Positions 1 to 11,900 of a DNA stretch of 64,000 bases are shown here, piece by piece; position 1 is the first letter of the stretch, and each line of letters begins with the position of its first letter. This DNA comes from Bolinopsis microptera (taxonomy: Eukaryota; Ctenophora; Tentaculata; Lobata; Bolinopsidae), in assembly GCF_026151205.1 (NCBI RefSeq), contig NC_087084.1, positions 11,497,453-11,561,452 of the forward strand, given 5' to 3'. A program made the position numbers and the translations under genes. The notes beneath the pieces are model-generated. The model ran no database searches and had not been told where the DNA came from. It saw nothing but the letters and a program-made list of their open reading frames with translations.

Positions 1-1650
1 AGAAAACAGTAAGAGTTATGGGGCTGATTTTTTCGGTATAGTGCCGACAAACCTCTGAACAAGCCAAATGATTAAGGTTTTTCAAATCGGCCGGTAGTAG
101 GTGGTTTAATTGATGGTTTTGTTCTGCGAATGTGATATTAAAGTGACTAACTTTTTTTCCCTCTCTCACACTCTCTCTCACTTTCTCTCCATATTTACAG
201 CTCCCCTAATTACTGCTTTGTACATAATTAGTTGATTTGGCAGTGGAGCCTATTAAAGTATTAAGTATTACTAATGGATACGTATTACGTGATGGGCGCT
301 CAGAATTAAATTTACTCTAACACGGTCGGTTTCAACTGAGCGAGTTTATACATTTGCACAATTTTTATAACTTTTGCACTGTTTATACTTTTGCAATTCA
401 ACTACGATAGTGAAGTCCCGGCCGTAGGCACGGGTTACACTATTAATATCATAATATGACCACATTATCACAGGTACTGTCCCGCTGGTGCAGCAGTGGA
501 GACCCAGTGCCCTCGATCTGGGAACGTACGGTAACACTAACAACGCCACCAGTGTGTCAAGTGTCCGGCTGGGACCTACTGCACGGGTTACATGACTAGT
601 ATATAATAATAATAAAGCTGAAGTCAGCCAGGCTGTTAAATTCGCCAAATTTTCGTCAAAAAGTACGCGAATAATTCGCCAATTTACAACTTCAAGTTTT
701 AATTTTTAGGGCTGTTAAATTCGCCAAAAAATGCGCTGAAAATTCGGTAAAAATGTGGCTGTGGGAACGCGCAGCATTTTCGAGTCTAACTCTATAATCT
801 AGTTGGATATTTGAATTGTGACGTTATAGTTCAAATCTCAAACTTACAAATCGCGACATGACAAGTAGAATAGACTGTGGAGGAAATTAAGTAATTCAAG
901 TTTATTAAGAGAAATTAGTTTACTCCATAATTGCATAACGTCTTCGGGTATGAGCTAAATTTAACCCCTTGCGATCTTGGTAGTTGGTCAGTACCCACGC
1001 TATAGTCACTGACCAGTAACGACGCACCTGTTGCGGGAAGCATATGTTTTGGCAATATTCGGATTCCACCATACAAAGCCAACTATCGTGAACATTTTGA
1101 TGCGGGCACATGATTTCCTGTTCCCGTATTTGGTATATTTTTTTACATGCGGCAATTTTCAGAGAAAAATTCGTATGCCAATTTAATTCGAATAATACGT
1201 TTAGTGCGAATTTAACAGCATTGGTCAAGTCAGCCCGACAACACCGGCATAAGTGCTCGGAAGCAATTAGGATCGTCATCGAGCTGCTGCAGTTATAATT
1301 TAAATTAAAGCATACTAGTGCACTAGTGAGCTAGTGCACTAGTACAGTGAGCTGTCAGCTGTCCAAAACGTTCCAGATAAGTTCAACATGCGAGGGTCCT
1401 AATTGTGACAGTGTGACACGCGCCTTCTAACCGTACCTACAAACAGTGATAATTACTGTAATTTATATTTATACTGTAATTTGTAGCGTTCAGGTGACTC
1501 TTAATACTGTTAACTACGAATGCAATCTGGCCGCTGGGCAGAGTTCATTTTCGACTGCTCATGCTCCTGATACGTTTATAAAGTTTCTAGATATTTAAAT
1601 TCTATATTCTAATGACAATATTATATCAAACGTAGTTTTTCAGTTTCTAA
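1..1650. other. Intergenic DNA, no supported gene
   Basis: No convincing exon is visible. A 119-codon reading frame at 920-1279 (-) starts with ATG and carries seven or more cysteines, but the opposite strand is also open there and I recognise no domain, so I do not call it a gene. A short motif, TTAAATTCGCCAAA, occurs at about 636-650 and again at 716-730, and a related sequence (GGCGAATAATTGCGAAA) lies near 14255, which suggests a degenerate dispersed repeat. A near-palindrome built from ACTAGTGCACTAGT sits at about 1313-1342. Confidence 0.5.
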
Positions 1651-1701
1651 ATTCTAACGAGTTGTCAGACTTATAAAACATCCCAGCAGGTAACATCAAA
1701 C

Positions 1702-2763
1702 ATGGCAATAATCAGTTCAGGCGGAACCTCCTACCCAGACCTCTACATATGTATCTTCCTCCTCTTTCTAACTTTCCTCTCAACTCCACTCAACCTCCTA
1801 GTTATCCGACACAACCTCCTCAAACCACCCTCCCTCCCCCGGAAACTGTTCCTGGTCCTAGCCACTGCTGACCTGCTCTCTTGTATTTACATCCCTGTGG
1901 AGTACAGTATAGGAGGGTTGGCTGGGAGAGATATGAAGGTGTGCACTGAGAGATTCACTGTAATGTTCTGTGAGGAGCATTATGGATCTATGTACAGAGA
2001 AGCTACTGTGGGGGAAATAGTGAGGACAGCCATCAGGTGGATTTTTGCTTTGACTCCTTGTTATTTGACGGGAGTGTTAGCTATCACTCGGTTTTACCAG
2101 ATAAAATTCCCTTTTGGACGTGTTAAAGAAGGACCTATACTGGGGGTCCTGGTTTTTAATTTAGGATACATCTGTATTGTGTTCATTTTGTTCTTCAGGA
2201 AGGGAGATGAGAGCAATTCATTTGCTGTTTTCTTGCCCCTCTTACAAGGCGTTTGGAATTTCGATCCCTCCTTTTTCGGCTACAGGATCCGTGTTAATGG
2301 CATGTACCTCTTCCTCATTTTCTTCGCATTGCTCCTACAAGTTCTGGCGATCGGAACTTCATTTCTTACTATCAGGGAGATGGTTCAGATGTACAAGAAA
2401 CCCATGTCAGACACAGCCAGAAGGAACAGTGTTTCTGCTAGCCTGAAAATTCTGATAACCAATTTAGGAAGTTTTGCAACTATAGTAATCTACATTGTGA
2501 AGGCCTATGTTTCCAATGCACTTGCAGAGTCAGTTTCGGTAGATATCCCCTGGGAGGATTCCACGATCCTGGCACATGAGCAGATGCCTTGGTTTCCAGG
2601 ATTTGTCATCTGTTACGCGGCAGTAGTACCAGTCCTGCTCTCCACCCTGAATCCAGTCATCTACATCATCTTTACACCGGGTTCCAGGAAGCTAGGAGGG
2701 ATCCAGAGCCCTTCGGAAAATTCTACGCTCTCCGAGCAGAGGAAAACTGTTTCTCAGGTGTAA
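1702..2763 (+). CDS. Intronless class A (rhodopsin-like) orphan GPCR
   Basis: This is a 353-residue seven-transmembrane receptor in a single exon. The sequence shows TM1 with the conserved Asn in PLNLLVI (residues ~29-35), TM2 with LATADLLS (~52-59), TM3 ending in the DRY-equivalent ITRFYQIKFP (~127-136), a TM5 hydrophobic block (~200-225), and TM7 with the canonical NPVIY (NPxxY, ~325-329) followed by a short Ser-rich tail. Seven hydrophobic spans, family length and an intact frame support a working receptor in the plasma membrane coupled to G proteins. The ligand cannot be inferred. The degenerate DRY (TRF) is common among fast-evolving invertebrate receptors. The start is the first ATG, 23-31 bases downstream of a TATAAAA-like sequence (1671-1679), which could be a core promoter element; an AG at 1688 could alternatively be a 3' splice site. 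AATAAA at 2848-2853 is a plausible poly(A) signal. Confidence 0.88.
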   Translation: MAIISSGGTSYPDLYICIFLLFLTFLSTPLNLLVIRHNLLKPPSLPRKLFLVLATADLLSCIYIPVEYSIGGLAGRDMKVCTERFTVMFCEEHYGSMYREATVGEIVRTAIRWIFALTPCYLTGVLAITRFYQIKFPFGRVKEGPILGVLVFNLGYICIVFILFFRKGDESNSFAVFLPLLQGVWNFDPSFFGYRIRVNGMYLFLIFFALLLQVLAIGTSFLTIREMVQMYKKPMSDTARRNSVSASLKILITNLGSFATIVIYIVKAYVSNALAESVSVDIPWEDSTILAHEQMPWFPGFVICYAAVVPVLLSTLNPVIYIIFTPGSRKLGGIQSPSENSTLSEQRKTVSQV

Positions 2764-2859
2764 CAAAGTGACAAGACATATCGATCACCGGACCATGGAA
2801 GTTCTTTTGAACGTTGATGTTGTTTTTCCCTTACAAATTAATATCCTAATAAAAAGGTC

Positions 2860-5530
2860 TAATAGTTATTTTCGGGGTACCATGACAGTGAAGACTGTTT
2901 GTTAAGTTTTCTTGATCGTTTTTTAGGAACATCTAAACACACTAATTGCGTGTCAGTTATAGAAAACACCAAGTGAAATAAACTCTAAGTATATCAATTG
3001 TACATAATATGTACTAAATTATGATTTTACTTAATTAATAATAATTTTACTTACTTTAAGATCAATATGTTCTGTTTATCTATGGTTATACCCGAGCGTG
3101 CTAAATCACTCTACAGTGATCGATGTTCGATTACTGTTAAAAACCAACTTGGATCGATGTATTTTCGGACGCTGATTCCGAATCACCCCCCATGACGTTA
3201 CATAGGGTTGGAGATTACTAATGACACTACACTCGACTGTCACGTGACTCTTTTAACCCGTTCTCCAACTTGGAGAACACATTAAAACATAGCTCAAATT
3301 GCGTTACTCCGAATAAAAATATTGACCAGTTACGAAGGAACGTTTTTTCATTGAATTTTAGAAACAAATCTTTTGCTTTTTGCGCGCAAAAATTAATTTT
3401 TTAAAGATTTCATGAAAGCATTAGAAAGTTAGAACACGAAAAAACACAAAACGTTGAATGTCCGGTGATAAGGGAATGCAATTGTTTGCAGAATGTTCAA
3501 ACCTGTGTGAAGTGTAGTGCATCTTTTGTGTCATCTATTTTAGCTGCTGCGGTAAAGTTCCAATTGTTTAGTTCCTGGTACCTATATGGATATGCAATAT
3601 AATATAATAATGTAATTATTACTTAGGGAATTTATGAAGATAATTTCCTATTTTATTTGCGAGACCTTCAGCAATATTTAAAGTGTTTTCATTCAATTGC
3701 CTTATATTATAAATCAAACTGCTTGTAGAATCATGTATTTGATTGTTTTGACAAACCAATTGGAGATTGAAGAGTTGAATGCGGAAATGGCATCTTTTGA
3801 ATCTCGTCCCCACCAAACGTTTTCACCGTAGCTGCCCTCTGAAAATTTTGCCTAGCGAAGAAATTCAAAAAAACCATTTCCATCAATAAAACAGTTGCGA
3901 ACGTTTCAAAGCTTAAAACGAAACTTTTGGTGACATTATGGTCATCTTAGTAATTCAAAAAATTGCAAGAATTAAACAGAATTGTCTATTTCAAAATAAG
4001 AAAATCATTTTAATTTCGTAACAGTTTGCTCACCTGAATGGGACAACTCATTTTCACGTAACATATGTTCACTCCAATGCTGAGTTGTATATTTGACCAG
4101 CTTACTACTTATCCCGTAGCAAAGGTCTGGTGTGTTCTGCAATTAGGGTAACTATATTCTACTTTCTTATACAAATTAATAAATCGCCAATTAATCAACT
4201 ATATCAATTCAGTTATCTTTATTAGAAGCAATAATTATAACATAAAGATAGCTGTCAACTCAGTAATTTATTAATATATGAAAATGTTTGACAATTAAAA
4301 TGTAACGTTTTTGGGTTCAAAATTTCTAGGTTATGCTCGACGTATCAGCTAAGTCAAAATGAATACATTATAATTGTAATTTGATTATGCATTTTAGTTG
4401 TAATTTAATTTAATTGTAATCGTGCAACCCTATAACAGCTACTAATACAAGTGAGTTGACCTGGTGGAGACGTCTATACTGATTGTGGGCATTTAACACA
4501 GCCATTTCACGCTTGTTTACTTTAGTTTTACAGATGCAGTGACCTGAAATGGTAATAATGATATCGTATTTTATATCTATTTTAAGCGGGTAATATCCTG
4601 TCCAAACCCAGGATACATAACATGAAGACTTTGCTGCAACTTTGTATGAAAAGGATTAATAATACATGGATGACAGATGCAGATCTGTCTGAAAAAATTG
4701 ATTTGCGAACTTTCAAAGGATTTTTGACATTTTTAAGTCCCACTATGTGTTTTTTGTGGCTGACCAACTTTTCCAAACGTTTCAACGTGTCTTAATATCA
4801 CTTTTTACCGCTTTTATTGTTTGCCTAATATATTTAGTTCAGAATATTGTAGAACTTCTACGATATTCTCAACTAAATATATTTCTAGTCGACTAGAAGG
4901 CTGTGGAGTGTGGATTCAGCGACTTTATTTACAGTTACAACTACAAAAATACATAAGTATCTTACTTGTGTGAACCAACAAAGTAAAGACCAAAAGTACA
5001 AACATTCCCCTGTTCATGGAGATTGGAGATCAAATCATGGAATTGAAACAGAACAGTATATGACAGAATATAAAAGAAAGAAAGAAGGCAACATAAGACT
5101 AAAATTAGAGTAACAGAGTATTATTGAAAAGTTGACATGCCATATGTTAACTTTGTTGCCCATCACTTAATGTGATTGTTCCACACTTCATATTGTAAAG
5201 ATCGGTTTCGGGTGACGGGTGATTTGTGGTTACAAACATTATTCCTTCTAATTTCATGGTTAGTCACGTAAACGGTTGGAAAAGGGAACGATAAAGTTTT
5301 GGAGCATTTACCATTTCCGGTCGCGTAGCAGTTCATTCGAGATTTTTCCATTTCCATATCTCTTTATTAAATTTGTAAAAAGAGTAGTAGGTAAACTGCC
5401 AGCTTTTTTTAGTTTTCTTTCTTTTTCTTTTGAACTACCAGCTTAATAATTTTAGTTAGTTAAGCTTTATGGAGATCAGTAAAACTGTTAAATTTTAAAA
5501 TTTTCAAAAACATTTTACTAATTATCACGC
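2860..5530. other. Intergenic DNA, no supported gene
   Basis: Short reading frames here (3619-3816, 4582-4785, 4910-5113, 5163-5357) have no recognisable domain, splice context or composition that separates them from chance. The only structure I can support is the dispersed repeat at about 4590-4665, which also occurs near 6846. Confidence 0.5.
4590..4665 (+). repeat. Dispersed repeat, copy 1 (second copy at 6846-6915)
   Basis: About 75 bases match 6846-6915 in the same orientation. Both share TATCCTGTCCAAACCCAG, then an ATGAA block and CTG(C/T)AACTTTGT, then a matching AT-rich end. This is likely a fragment of an uncharacterised interspersed element. Confidence 0.6.
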
Positions 5531-5531
5531 T

Positions 5532-6391
5532 TTAAAACATGCAGATGATTCCTTTGGCGATGTTAATGGCGATCATGAACTCTGGAGGGATCGGCAGAAG
5601 AATAGGAGCTCCGGAGCAGAGGATAGCTTTCTTCAGATCGATGCAGGCTTTGATCCATTTCTGAAACATACAAGGGATAAGTTTGTTTATCAATTTACTT
5701 ATTTTTGCTTAGAGACCGTTTAATGATTATATATAATTATAACGTAATAGGGGATGGTTTGGAAATACATACGCTATAATGTTGCTTCTACAAATCTACA
5801 CAAACACTGTGTAAAATCAAAAATGGATCCCGGATAAGAAGAAGGTATAGATGGTTTTTTTTAACAAAAAAAAAACTTATTAATATTATGTGAACGATCC
5901 CCCAGGTTCATTAATATCAATTACAATTCATCCTGGGCCGGCGCCAATACTTAATAACATTTTTTGACCAGTTTATCATATATTTGGAATTAAAAATCTC
6001 GTAGTAAAGTAACAAAATAGGTATAATTGTTCCGATGTCTTAAACATTTTTAAAGCTGAGCTTACCTGAAGTTCGTTAAAGTCAATAAACTTTACTCCAC
6101 CCTCGATATTATCGTCGATAACAGCTAACTTAGCCCTGCAAATACCATCAACAATATTAATAAGTCACAAAGTTTAGGGAAAATAGCTGAGCTGAGTAGT
6201 ACATTTTTACATTATTTTGCGATGTTTAGTTTATAACTCCCCCCTTAATTAGTGCTAAAATCATGAATTTGAAAATAATGCAAAGATTATCAATCATTTG
6301 TAACGCTATTATTGGTTAAATGTAAAAAAGTAAGTGTTACTTACGCAGCCGCAACAGCGACAAGTAAAGCTACAACCAACAGGATCTTCAT
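5532..6391 (-). CDS. Three-exon gene for an 81-residue secreted peptide
   Basis: Exons are 6391-6345, 6135-6066 and 5660-5532 (stop included). Donors are GC|GTAAG and CAG|GTAAG, acceptors are TTTGCAG and TTTCAG, and all phases agree (2, then 0). The joined product starts with a textbook signal peptide (MKILLVVALLVAVAAAA, residues 1-17). An acidic stretch follows (~21-37), then a lysine-rich amphipathic segment around KWIKACIDLKKAILC (~40-54) and a hydrophobic tail with prolines (LLPIPP) ending in GIICMF. Three cysteines (45, 54, 79) leave one unpaired unless the protein dimerises. It should enter the secretory pathway. A short host-defence or signalling peptide is possible, but no family was recognised, so function is unassigned. 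The longest exon codes for only 42 residues. A weak TATTAAAG lies about 60 bases upstream of the ATG. Confidence 0.75.
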
Positions 6392-6845
6392 GATTGAAAC
6401 TCAAAATAAACTCTTCCGAAATAATTATTACGATTTGATGTGGCAAGCTTTAATAGGGATTCAAATCTACTTCGCACCTTGATTTTAAAAGGTGGGAATT
6501 CGATCAGCTGTTGAAATTGTTAAATCAAGTTGTACCAGGTTTTGCCATCCTTTGTTCAAAAAACTGTGAAAATTCGCTATTCAATGTCATGGCAAAAATT
6601 TTAGACGCTTATTTCAATTACGGTGCGATTTAGGAGGCAACATGTGTTACCACGGTGAAAAACTTCGTTAAACGTGTGATTTAACTACATATTATAACAC
6701 GTGTTCGACGTACTGACAAATCAATCAGACTTAAATCTGCACGTTTTTATAATAATATTTTAACGAGTAAGTTGTTCGGGTATTGTCAATATAATATGTT
6801 TCAGAATTATGTAATGTAACCTAATAGAAATATTTTAAATGGGCA

Positions 6846-6915
6846 TATCCTGTCCAAACCCAGAATGCACTACATGAATAATTCGCTGTAACTTTGTTTT
6901 AAAAGCATTAATACT
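6846..6915 (+). repeat. Dispersed repeat, copy 2 (first copy at 4590-4665)
   Basis: This is the diverged second copy of the ~75-bp repeat at 4590-4665, recognised by the shared TATCCTGTCCAAACCCAG core and the following CTGTAACTTTGT. Confidence 0.6.
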
Positions 6916-7084
6916 CCAACATGGGGAATTGTACGATTATTCTTCTCCAGGACGCTCCATTTTTATACCACCGCGCTCACAATCTACATTTTGCAGTATT
7001 CAAGGTCGTTTTAATTCAGCCTCCATTTAGTATAAAACCAAAGAAATTGGGAAAATGATATTGTGCGCTATTCAGATCATGCCA

Positions 7085-8647
7085 CAGGGGTGCCATAGTG
7101 TAAAAAACTGCTGCTAACTGCAGCTAGCAGCAGTAAGCAGCAGTTAGCAGCAGTTAGCAGCAGTTAGCAGCAGTTAGCAGCAGTTAGCAGCAGTTAGCAG
7201 CAGTTAGCAGCAGTCAGCAGCAGTTAGCAGCAGTCAGCAGCAGTTAGCAGCAGTTAGCAGCAGTCAGCAGCAGTTAGCAGCAGTCAGCAGCAGTTAGCAG
7301 CAGTAAGCAGCAGTTAGCAGCAGTTAGCAGCAGTTAGCAGCAGTTAGCAGCAGTCAGCAGCAGTTAGCAGCAGTTAGCAGCAGTTAGCAGCAGTTAGCAG
7401 CAGTCAGCAGCATTTAGCAGCAGTAAGCAGCAGTTAGCAGCAGTGAGCAGCAGTTAGCAGCAGTTAGCAGCAGTCAGCAGCAGTTAGCAGCAGTCAGCAG
7501 CAGTTAGCAGCAGTCAGCAGCAGTTAGCAGCAGTCAGCAGCAGTTAGCAGCAGTTAGCAGCAGTCAGCAGCAGTCAGCAGCAGTTAGCAGCAGTTAGCAG
7601 CAGTAAGCAGCAGTTAGCAGCAGTTAGTAGCAGTTAGCAGCAGTTAGCAGCAGTCAGCAGCAGTTAGCAGCAGTCAGCAGCAGTTAGCAGCAGTCAGCAG
7701 CAGTTAGCAACAGTTAGCAGCAGTAAGCAGCAGTTAGCAGCAGTCAGCAGCAGTTAGCAGCAGTTAGCAGCAGTTAGCAGCAGTTAGCAGCAGTCAGCAG
7801 CAGTTAGCAGCAGTTAGCAGCAGTTAGCAGCAGTTAGCAGCAGTCAGCAGCATTTAGCAGAAGTAAGCAGCAGTTAGCAGCAGTGAGCAGCAGTTAGCAG
7901 CAGTTAGCAGCAGTCAGCAGCAGTTAGCAGCAGTCAGCAGCAGTTAGCAGCAGTTAGCAGCAGTAATCAGCAGTTAGCAGCAGTTAGTAGCAGTTAGCAG
8001 CAGTTAGCAGCAGTCAGCAGCAGTTAGCAGCAGTCAGCAGCAGTTAGCAGCAGTCAGCAGCAGTTAGCAGCAGTTAGCAGCAGTCAGCAGCAGTTAGCAG
8101 CAGTCAGCAGCAGTTAGCAGCAGTGAGCAGCAGTTAGCAGCAGTTAGCAGCAGTTAGCAGCAGTTAGCAGCAGTTAGCAGCAGTCAGCAGCAGTTAGCAG
8201 CAGTCAGCAGCAGTTAGCAGCAGTTAGCAGCAGTCAGCAGCAGTTAGCAGCAGTGAGCAGCAGTTAGCAGCAGTGAGCAGCAGTTAGCAGCAGTTAGCAG
8301 CAGTCAGCAGCAGTTAGCAGCAGTTAGCAGCAGTCAGCAGCAGTTAGCAGCAGTCAGCAGCAGTTAGCAGCAGTAAGCAGCAGTTAGCAGCAGTTAGCAG
8401 CAGCTAGCAGCAGTTAGCAGCAGTTAGCAGCAGTTAGCAGCAGTCAGCAGCAGTTAGCAGCAGTTAGCAGCAGTCAGCAGCAGTTAGCAGCAGTCAGCAG
8501 CAGTTAGCAGCAGTCAGCAGCAGTTAGCAGCAGTTAGCAGCAGTCAGCAGCAGTCAGCATCAGTCAGCAGCAGTTAGCAGCAGTTAGCAGCAGTTAGCAA
8601 CAGTTAGCAGCAGTTAGCAGCAGTTTCTTTGCACTATGGCACCCCTG
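7085..8647. mobile_element. hAT-like non-autonomous element with minisatellite interior
   Basis: The ends are inverted copies of CAGGGGTGCCATAGTG (7085-7100 and 8632-8647), a sequence typical of hAT termini (CAGGGGTGCC). The flanking 8-mers TCATGCCA (7077-7084) and TGATGCTA (8648-8655) match at 6 of 8 positions, as expected for an old 8-bp hAT target duplication. Between the ends there is no coding sequence, only a short inverted start (ACTGCTGCTAACTG, 7107-7120) and the decamer array 7121-8624. The inverted copy of the unit next to the array can fold back on the first repeats. The hAT assignment rests on termini and duplication length, not on a transposase. Confidence 0.78.
7121..8624. repeat. 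10-bp minisatellite, about 150 units of CAGCAGTNAG
   Basis: Every unit is 10 bases long. Over 1.5 kb the phase never shifts, so differences are substitutions only, mostly at one position (CAGTNAGCAG with N mostly T or C, less often A or G). Longer-range order is visible: the rare variant run CATTTAGCAG followed by (C/A)AGTAAGCAG at 7411 recurs 440 bases later at 7851. A second rare unit, CAGTTAGTAG, at 7621 recurs 360 bases later at 7981. This indicates block duplication by unequal exchange. No long open frame crosses it, because TAG recurs in the T variants. Confidence 0.95.
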
Positions 8648-8988
8648 TGATGCTACTAAAAAACCGAAGGGCTTTGACAAGCCGTCAGCTTCAGCCTTGG
8701 ATCACTCTAATTAAATTAGCTTGACATTCCCAATTAATTAAGATAGCATTAAAAAAACTTGTTATGCTTCTTAACTAATGTCAAGCTTATCATTTTCAGT
8801 TATTTTTTAAAACGTCGCTGTATTATCCACACTTTAAATATTTCATTTTTCCCAATCGCGATAACAAATGAAAACAATGCTATTATTTATTTGCACAAAT
8901 TCTAACAAATCAAAAAAATAAACTCAATGGGTGAGAATGTTGAATCACTCGATCACCAGGCCACGTGTTAATCACCGCAGGTCACGTA

Positions 8989-11900
8989 TTAATGACACAT
9001 GTGCTCGTGACGGCAGACCCCATCATCGCAACGGATGGTTCCTGAAGGACAGTCTCCATCGGCATCGTCATTGCAGTCTCCGCATGTTCTCGGACAAGCC
9101 TCCTTTATCAGCGAGTATTTGCAGAACTTCTCTTTGCAACCTGGAGGTGATACCAGGGGTTATATTTATGAAGGAGTCGTTTGAACATGCAGTTGACGGA
9201 ATATCAGAAATTTATGATGTTTGGCAAGCTAAACTGATGAAATGTTATAATATTATAACATGTTCCTAAAAAGACTAAAAAAGAGCATTATCACTTGTAG
9301 CAAACACGGAATAATCCGGATATTGCACAAACATCTATACCCTCAAGTAACTAAAGTAACCTGTGAAAGTCTCCACACAAGGTTCAGGATCAGGACCAGG
9401 ATCAGGTCCCTCGTCGTCCCCAGCGTTATAGTCAGTCGCCCTGTCTGATTCGTTATTGTCTTCGCTACCTCTCCTATAGGAGAGCACCGCGTATCCTACA
9501 AACCTGCGGCAATGTTGTTGTGTGTGCAGTCGTTACGAAACACTATTTCATTATATTGTGGGTTGTTTAAACTTTTAAAGGGTCAACATCAAAAAGTGCT
9601 CCAAAAAGGTAATTTACAGAAGTTTAAACGTCCCTCCATTGTAATTTCTCGCCGTCATCTCCCCAACCATTCATAACGACGTGACCTAACACGTGACCTA
9701 ACACTATGGTAGTCACGTGACACTATGGTAGTCACGTGACACTACGGTAGTCACGTGACACTCCTTATATGGTTGTATTTTATTACCTGTGGAAAGAACA
9801 CCCATCGTAGTTTCTCGCAACCTTAATGAAACCGTCATCTCCCCACTCTGATCCCCAGGAGTTCTTAATCAGGATGTATTGTTCAGTGTAGGCTACCGCG
9901 GTCAGAGCGTGGTTCGGAAAACTGGGATTAGACACGGTTAAAATACTTAACAGCTGTATTGTGCGGTCAATAAAGCTTAAATCAAAATAAAAATCCAAAT
10001 CCAATATAAACAGACTAACTAAACTGAGTGGTGGAAAAGCAAAAATAAGAAAACCTGCACATCTTACCTAGTTCTGGTATTGTCCCGGTAAATCCCGGAA
10101 GTGTAGGCGAAGAAGGAGTCACGGACATTGATCGTCACTGCTAGGGGTCTCAGAGACAGAGCACGGATTGTGTGAACTTCACCCTCCTCTATCTCAACGT
10201 AGGCCTCCACGTTAGCACCAACCATAGAGTTGGGATATTCTTCTAAACTGCAACTACCATCAGCACCTTGGTAAGGATAATCAGCAGTGCTAGCTAGCTT
10301 TCCAGCCACTCGAACTGAATCCACACCATCCCTCATCCACCCGCCACCACAACCGTCTCTTTCCGGATAGGTACAGTCCAGCATCTGCTCCTCTGCGAAG
10401 TTTCGCAGAACACCAGTCTTGAGCTTGTAGGCACCCTCTAGGGCTCCCATGGCTCCAAACGCCCAGCAGGACCCACAGCTTCCCTGGTTCTTGATCTCAG
10501 TGACCGCTCCAACTCTTATCCAGGACCTGGCAAGAGGTTCATCGTCTGCAGCTCCATCGTCTGATCCTTCATCTTCTCTTTCTTGTCTTTTCTCCATTCT
10601 CTGAACGTTGGTCACGTTCAGACCAAGGAAGGAGTGACGTTCATCATCTGTCATGTCAGCAAAGTGGTTCATGCCTTCTTTCCAGGTGGAGTCTCCGTGG
10701 TTGTGGACGGAGATTTCCTTAGGTTAGAGTAATATTAATAATATGAAGTAATATATTCTGAAGTAAGAGTAATATTTTAGTATAGTTCTTTTAAATGAGA
10801 TGGCACAGCATTTTTGTTATAATTTTTTGGAATATGGGGACCTCGAATGCTCAAAAATCGCGTTCAAAGATGATAGAAGTTGTAATTTTACGACGACGTG
10901 TTATAATTAAAACTTCACAAGCCTGGGACCACTACACAAGCCTGGGACCACTATTAGCCTAAGGGGTCATTCATAAACGAAAACTCAGACTCAAATTGTG
11001 AGATAATCTTAGATTTTGAGATCAAATTCGCTTTTGGTATTCGTAAAGTTAATATTTGCAGGGCTGAGTATTTCGTCGCTAGTAAATGCTCAGAGTTGGA
11101 ACTAGCACTCAAATCGGTATTCATAAAGTTAGTATTTACTCGTCACCCAAAACTAACTCAAGATTGGTATTCATAAAGTTAGCAAAAGATCAAAACTCAT
11201 GCTCAAAATGTGAGAACCGAATTCACATTCTCAAATCATTTTCTCACCTATTGCTCAACGACTTTTAACTTCCCTTCTAATTGATATTTTCACTTCAAAT
11301 TTTCAGGGACGACTCCTCACTGCCAGTACAAAAGCTTTAATATATTTTGTCCCAATTGGATGACGTTTTTGCAAATTTTCCCAGAAAAATAAACACGTTA
11401 GAGTATAAGCTTCCTTGTAAGTCCAATATAGATGCGACCATTACGGTTAGTTAAAGCTAAAAATGGTGTCCCCACGACATTCAGGAGCCAAGTAACGCAG
11501 ATCAGTCATCAATTCAAAAAATAGTTATAAAAAACCTCTTTGAAAGCTTTGGCTAGGACTAGCGATAAAAATTGCGTACCGAGATGATTGTAATAGGTTG
11601 AACAGTGAAAACAAACGTACACTGCTAATTGCTAATATGAAATGCAATTTCCAACCACCATTGATAGTTAACATATAATAATTTTTCATCGCCCAGAATT
11701 GAGCCGCTTGATTGAAGTCCTGAGTTGTTGTCGGGAAAATAATCCAAACATCACGTTTTGCCACAATTCTTTCTATTACATACTTCACAGTCCGTGAAAC
11801 AGTAGGTTGGGAGACGCCGACTATTTCGGAAACCCTATTTTGGAAACCCGGGTCTGAAAAATATCGGAGACAAATCTCCATTTTCTGTTTATTTGTCAAA

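Noticed and set aside
920-1279. Cysteine-rich 119-residue secreted protein
   Set aside because: No signal peptide, no recognised pattern, and the opposite strand is also open; likely chance or a repeat fragment.
7085-8647. CRISPR array
   Set aside because: Units are 10 bp with no spacers, in an animal genome, and bounded by transposon inverted repeats.
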